A stretch of DNA of 64,000 nucleotides from CAZQFV01 sp964613665 (GTDB lineage: Bacteria > Chloroflexota > Chloroflexia > DTKN01). A program made the translations under genes and the position numbers. The stretch is taken from contig CAZTIG010000009.1 of NCBI GenBank assembly GCA_964613665.1, positions 29,920 through 93,919 of the forward strand. Direction: 5' to 3'. Of the stretch, positions 63,948 through 64,000 are shown piece after piece (within the stretch, counting starts at the first letter, position 1; the number at the start of each line of letters is the position of its first letter). A model generated the notes under the pieces. The model had not been told where the DNA came from and did not search any database. It saw only the letters and a list, made by a program, of their open reading frames with translations.

Positions 63948-64000
63948 ATGGCCAAGGCAAAGTTCGAGCGGACCAAGCCGCACGTGAACGTGGGCACGAT
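63948..64000 (+). CDS. tuf: Elongation factor Tu, 5' end
   Basis: The window ends after 17 codons, MAKAKFERTKPHVNVGT, which is the invariant N-terminus of EF-Tu. AGGAGG precedes the ATG. It follows tRNA-Thr(TGT)-tRNA-Tyr(GTA)-tRNA-Thr(GGT), the arrangement known from E. coli thrU-tyrU-glyT-thrT-tufB but without the glycine tRNA. Confidence 0.95.
   Translation, partial: MAKAKFERTKPHVNVGT

Overview
The window is a GC-rich (roughly two-thirds G+C), densely packed bacterial chromosome segment. It looks like a member of the Chloroflexota (Anaerolineae-like), probably from a metagenome assembly. This placement is inference. It rests on a T-box leader, a DarA-type c-di-AMP receptor, a two-gene pdxST pathway, a menaquinone-type prenyltransferase, many extracytoplasmic beta-propeller proteins, and a recurrent Y/F-L-P-hydrophobic-hydrophobic motif that I associate with secreted Chloroflexota proteins. 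Promoters are classical TTGACA/TATAAT types, very often with exact 17-bp spacing, and most starts have strong GGAGG ribosome sites.

Layout. 1-3.1 kb: amino-acid/amine oxidase operon (flavoprotein and Fe-S flavoprotein), cut by the left edge. 3.2-4.9 kb: anaerobe oxidative-stress cluster (ferritin-like protein, rubredoxin, small Cys protein, rubrerythrin). 5.0-7.7 kb: formate-tetrahydrofolate ligase behind a stand-alone cNMP-binding protein. 7.7-12.8 kb: six-gene operon pdxS-pdxT-(unknown)-R3H/SpoIIIAA-like ATPase-DarA-zinc-ribbon membrane protein. 13.1-20.9 kb: sensor kinase, Lon, Hsp20, receptor Ser/Thr kinase with TolB-type propeller, and a zinc-ribbon/glycine-repeat protein. 21.1-23.6 kb: flippase-like protein and FAD oxidoreductase. 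23.7-28.4 kb: propeller lipoprotein and an M23 peptidase gene interrupted by a frameshift. 28.9-32.5 kb: UbiA/MenA-like prenyltransferase, ketopantoate reductase and an unknown 489-aa protein. 32.6-35.5 kb: two tandem paralogous seven-blade propeller proteins.

35.8-41.7 kb: tRNA-Val, a T-box leader of threonine type, TPR protein, thrS, HAD hydrolase and glmS, separated by heptameric repeat arrays. 41.7-42.8 kb: a graveyard holding a truncated FGE-sulfatase gene, a 77-bp heptamer array and a broken REP-associated transposase carrying a REP-like palindrome. 42.9-50.7 kb: an unusual split glutamate synthase (amidotransferase fused to GXGXG domain, small companion, FMN subunit with an internally duplicated domain). 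Upstream lie an ANTAR response regulator and HisKA_2 sensor kinase, and the synthase leader contains two tandem hexaloop hairpins plus an intrinsic terminator. This is the best candidate for a complete two-component antitermination circuit.

50.9-54.3 kb: heme O synthase followed by a cbaDBA-like heme-copper oxidoreductase operon. Its subunit II has lost the CuA ligands and its subunit I has Asp in place of both the helix-VI CuB histidine and the cross-linked tyrosine. A YgbA_NO-family remnant follows. Together these suggest a nitric-oxide-reductase-type enzyme rather than an oxygen reductase. 54.4-63.5 kb: two MFS proteins, GNAT, TIM-barrel protein, TauE/SafE, ArsR, an SRPBCC-PDZ-DinB fusion and a MATE exporter. 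The right edge has a tRNA-Thr/Tyr/Thr-tuf cluster with the gene order known from E. coli tufB.
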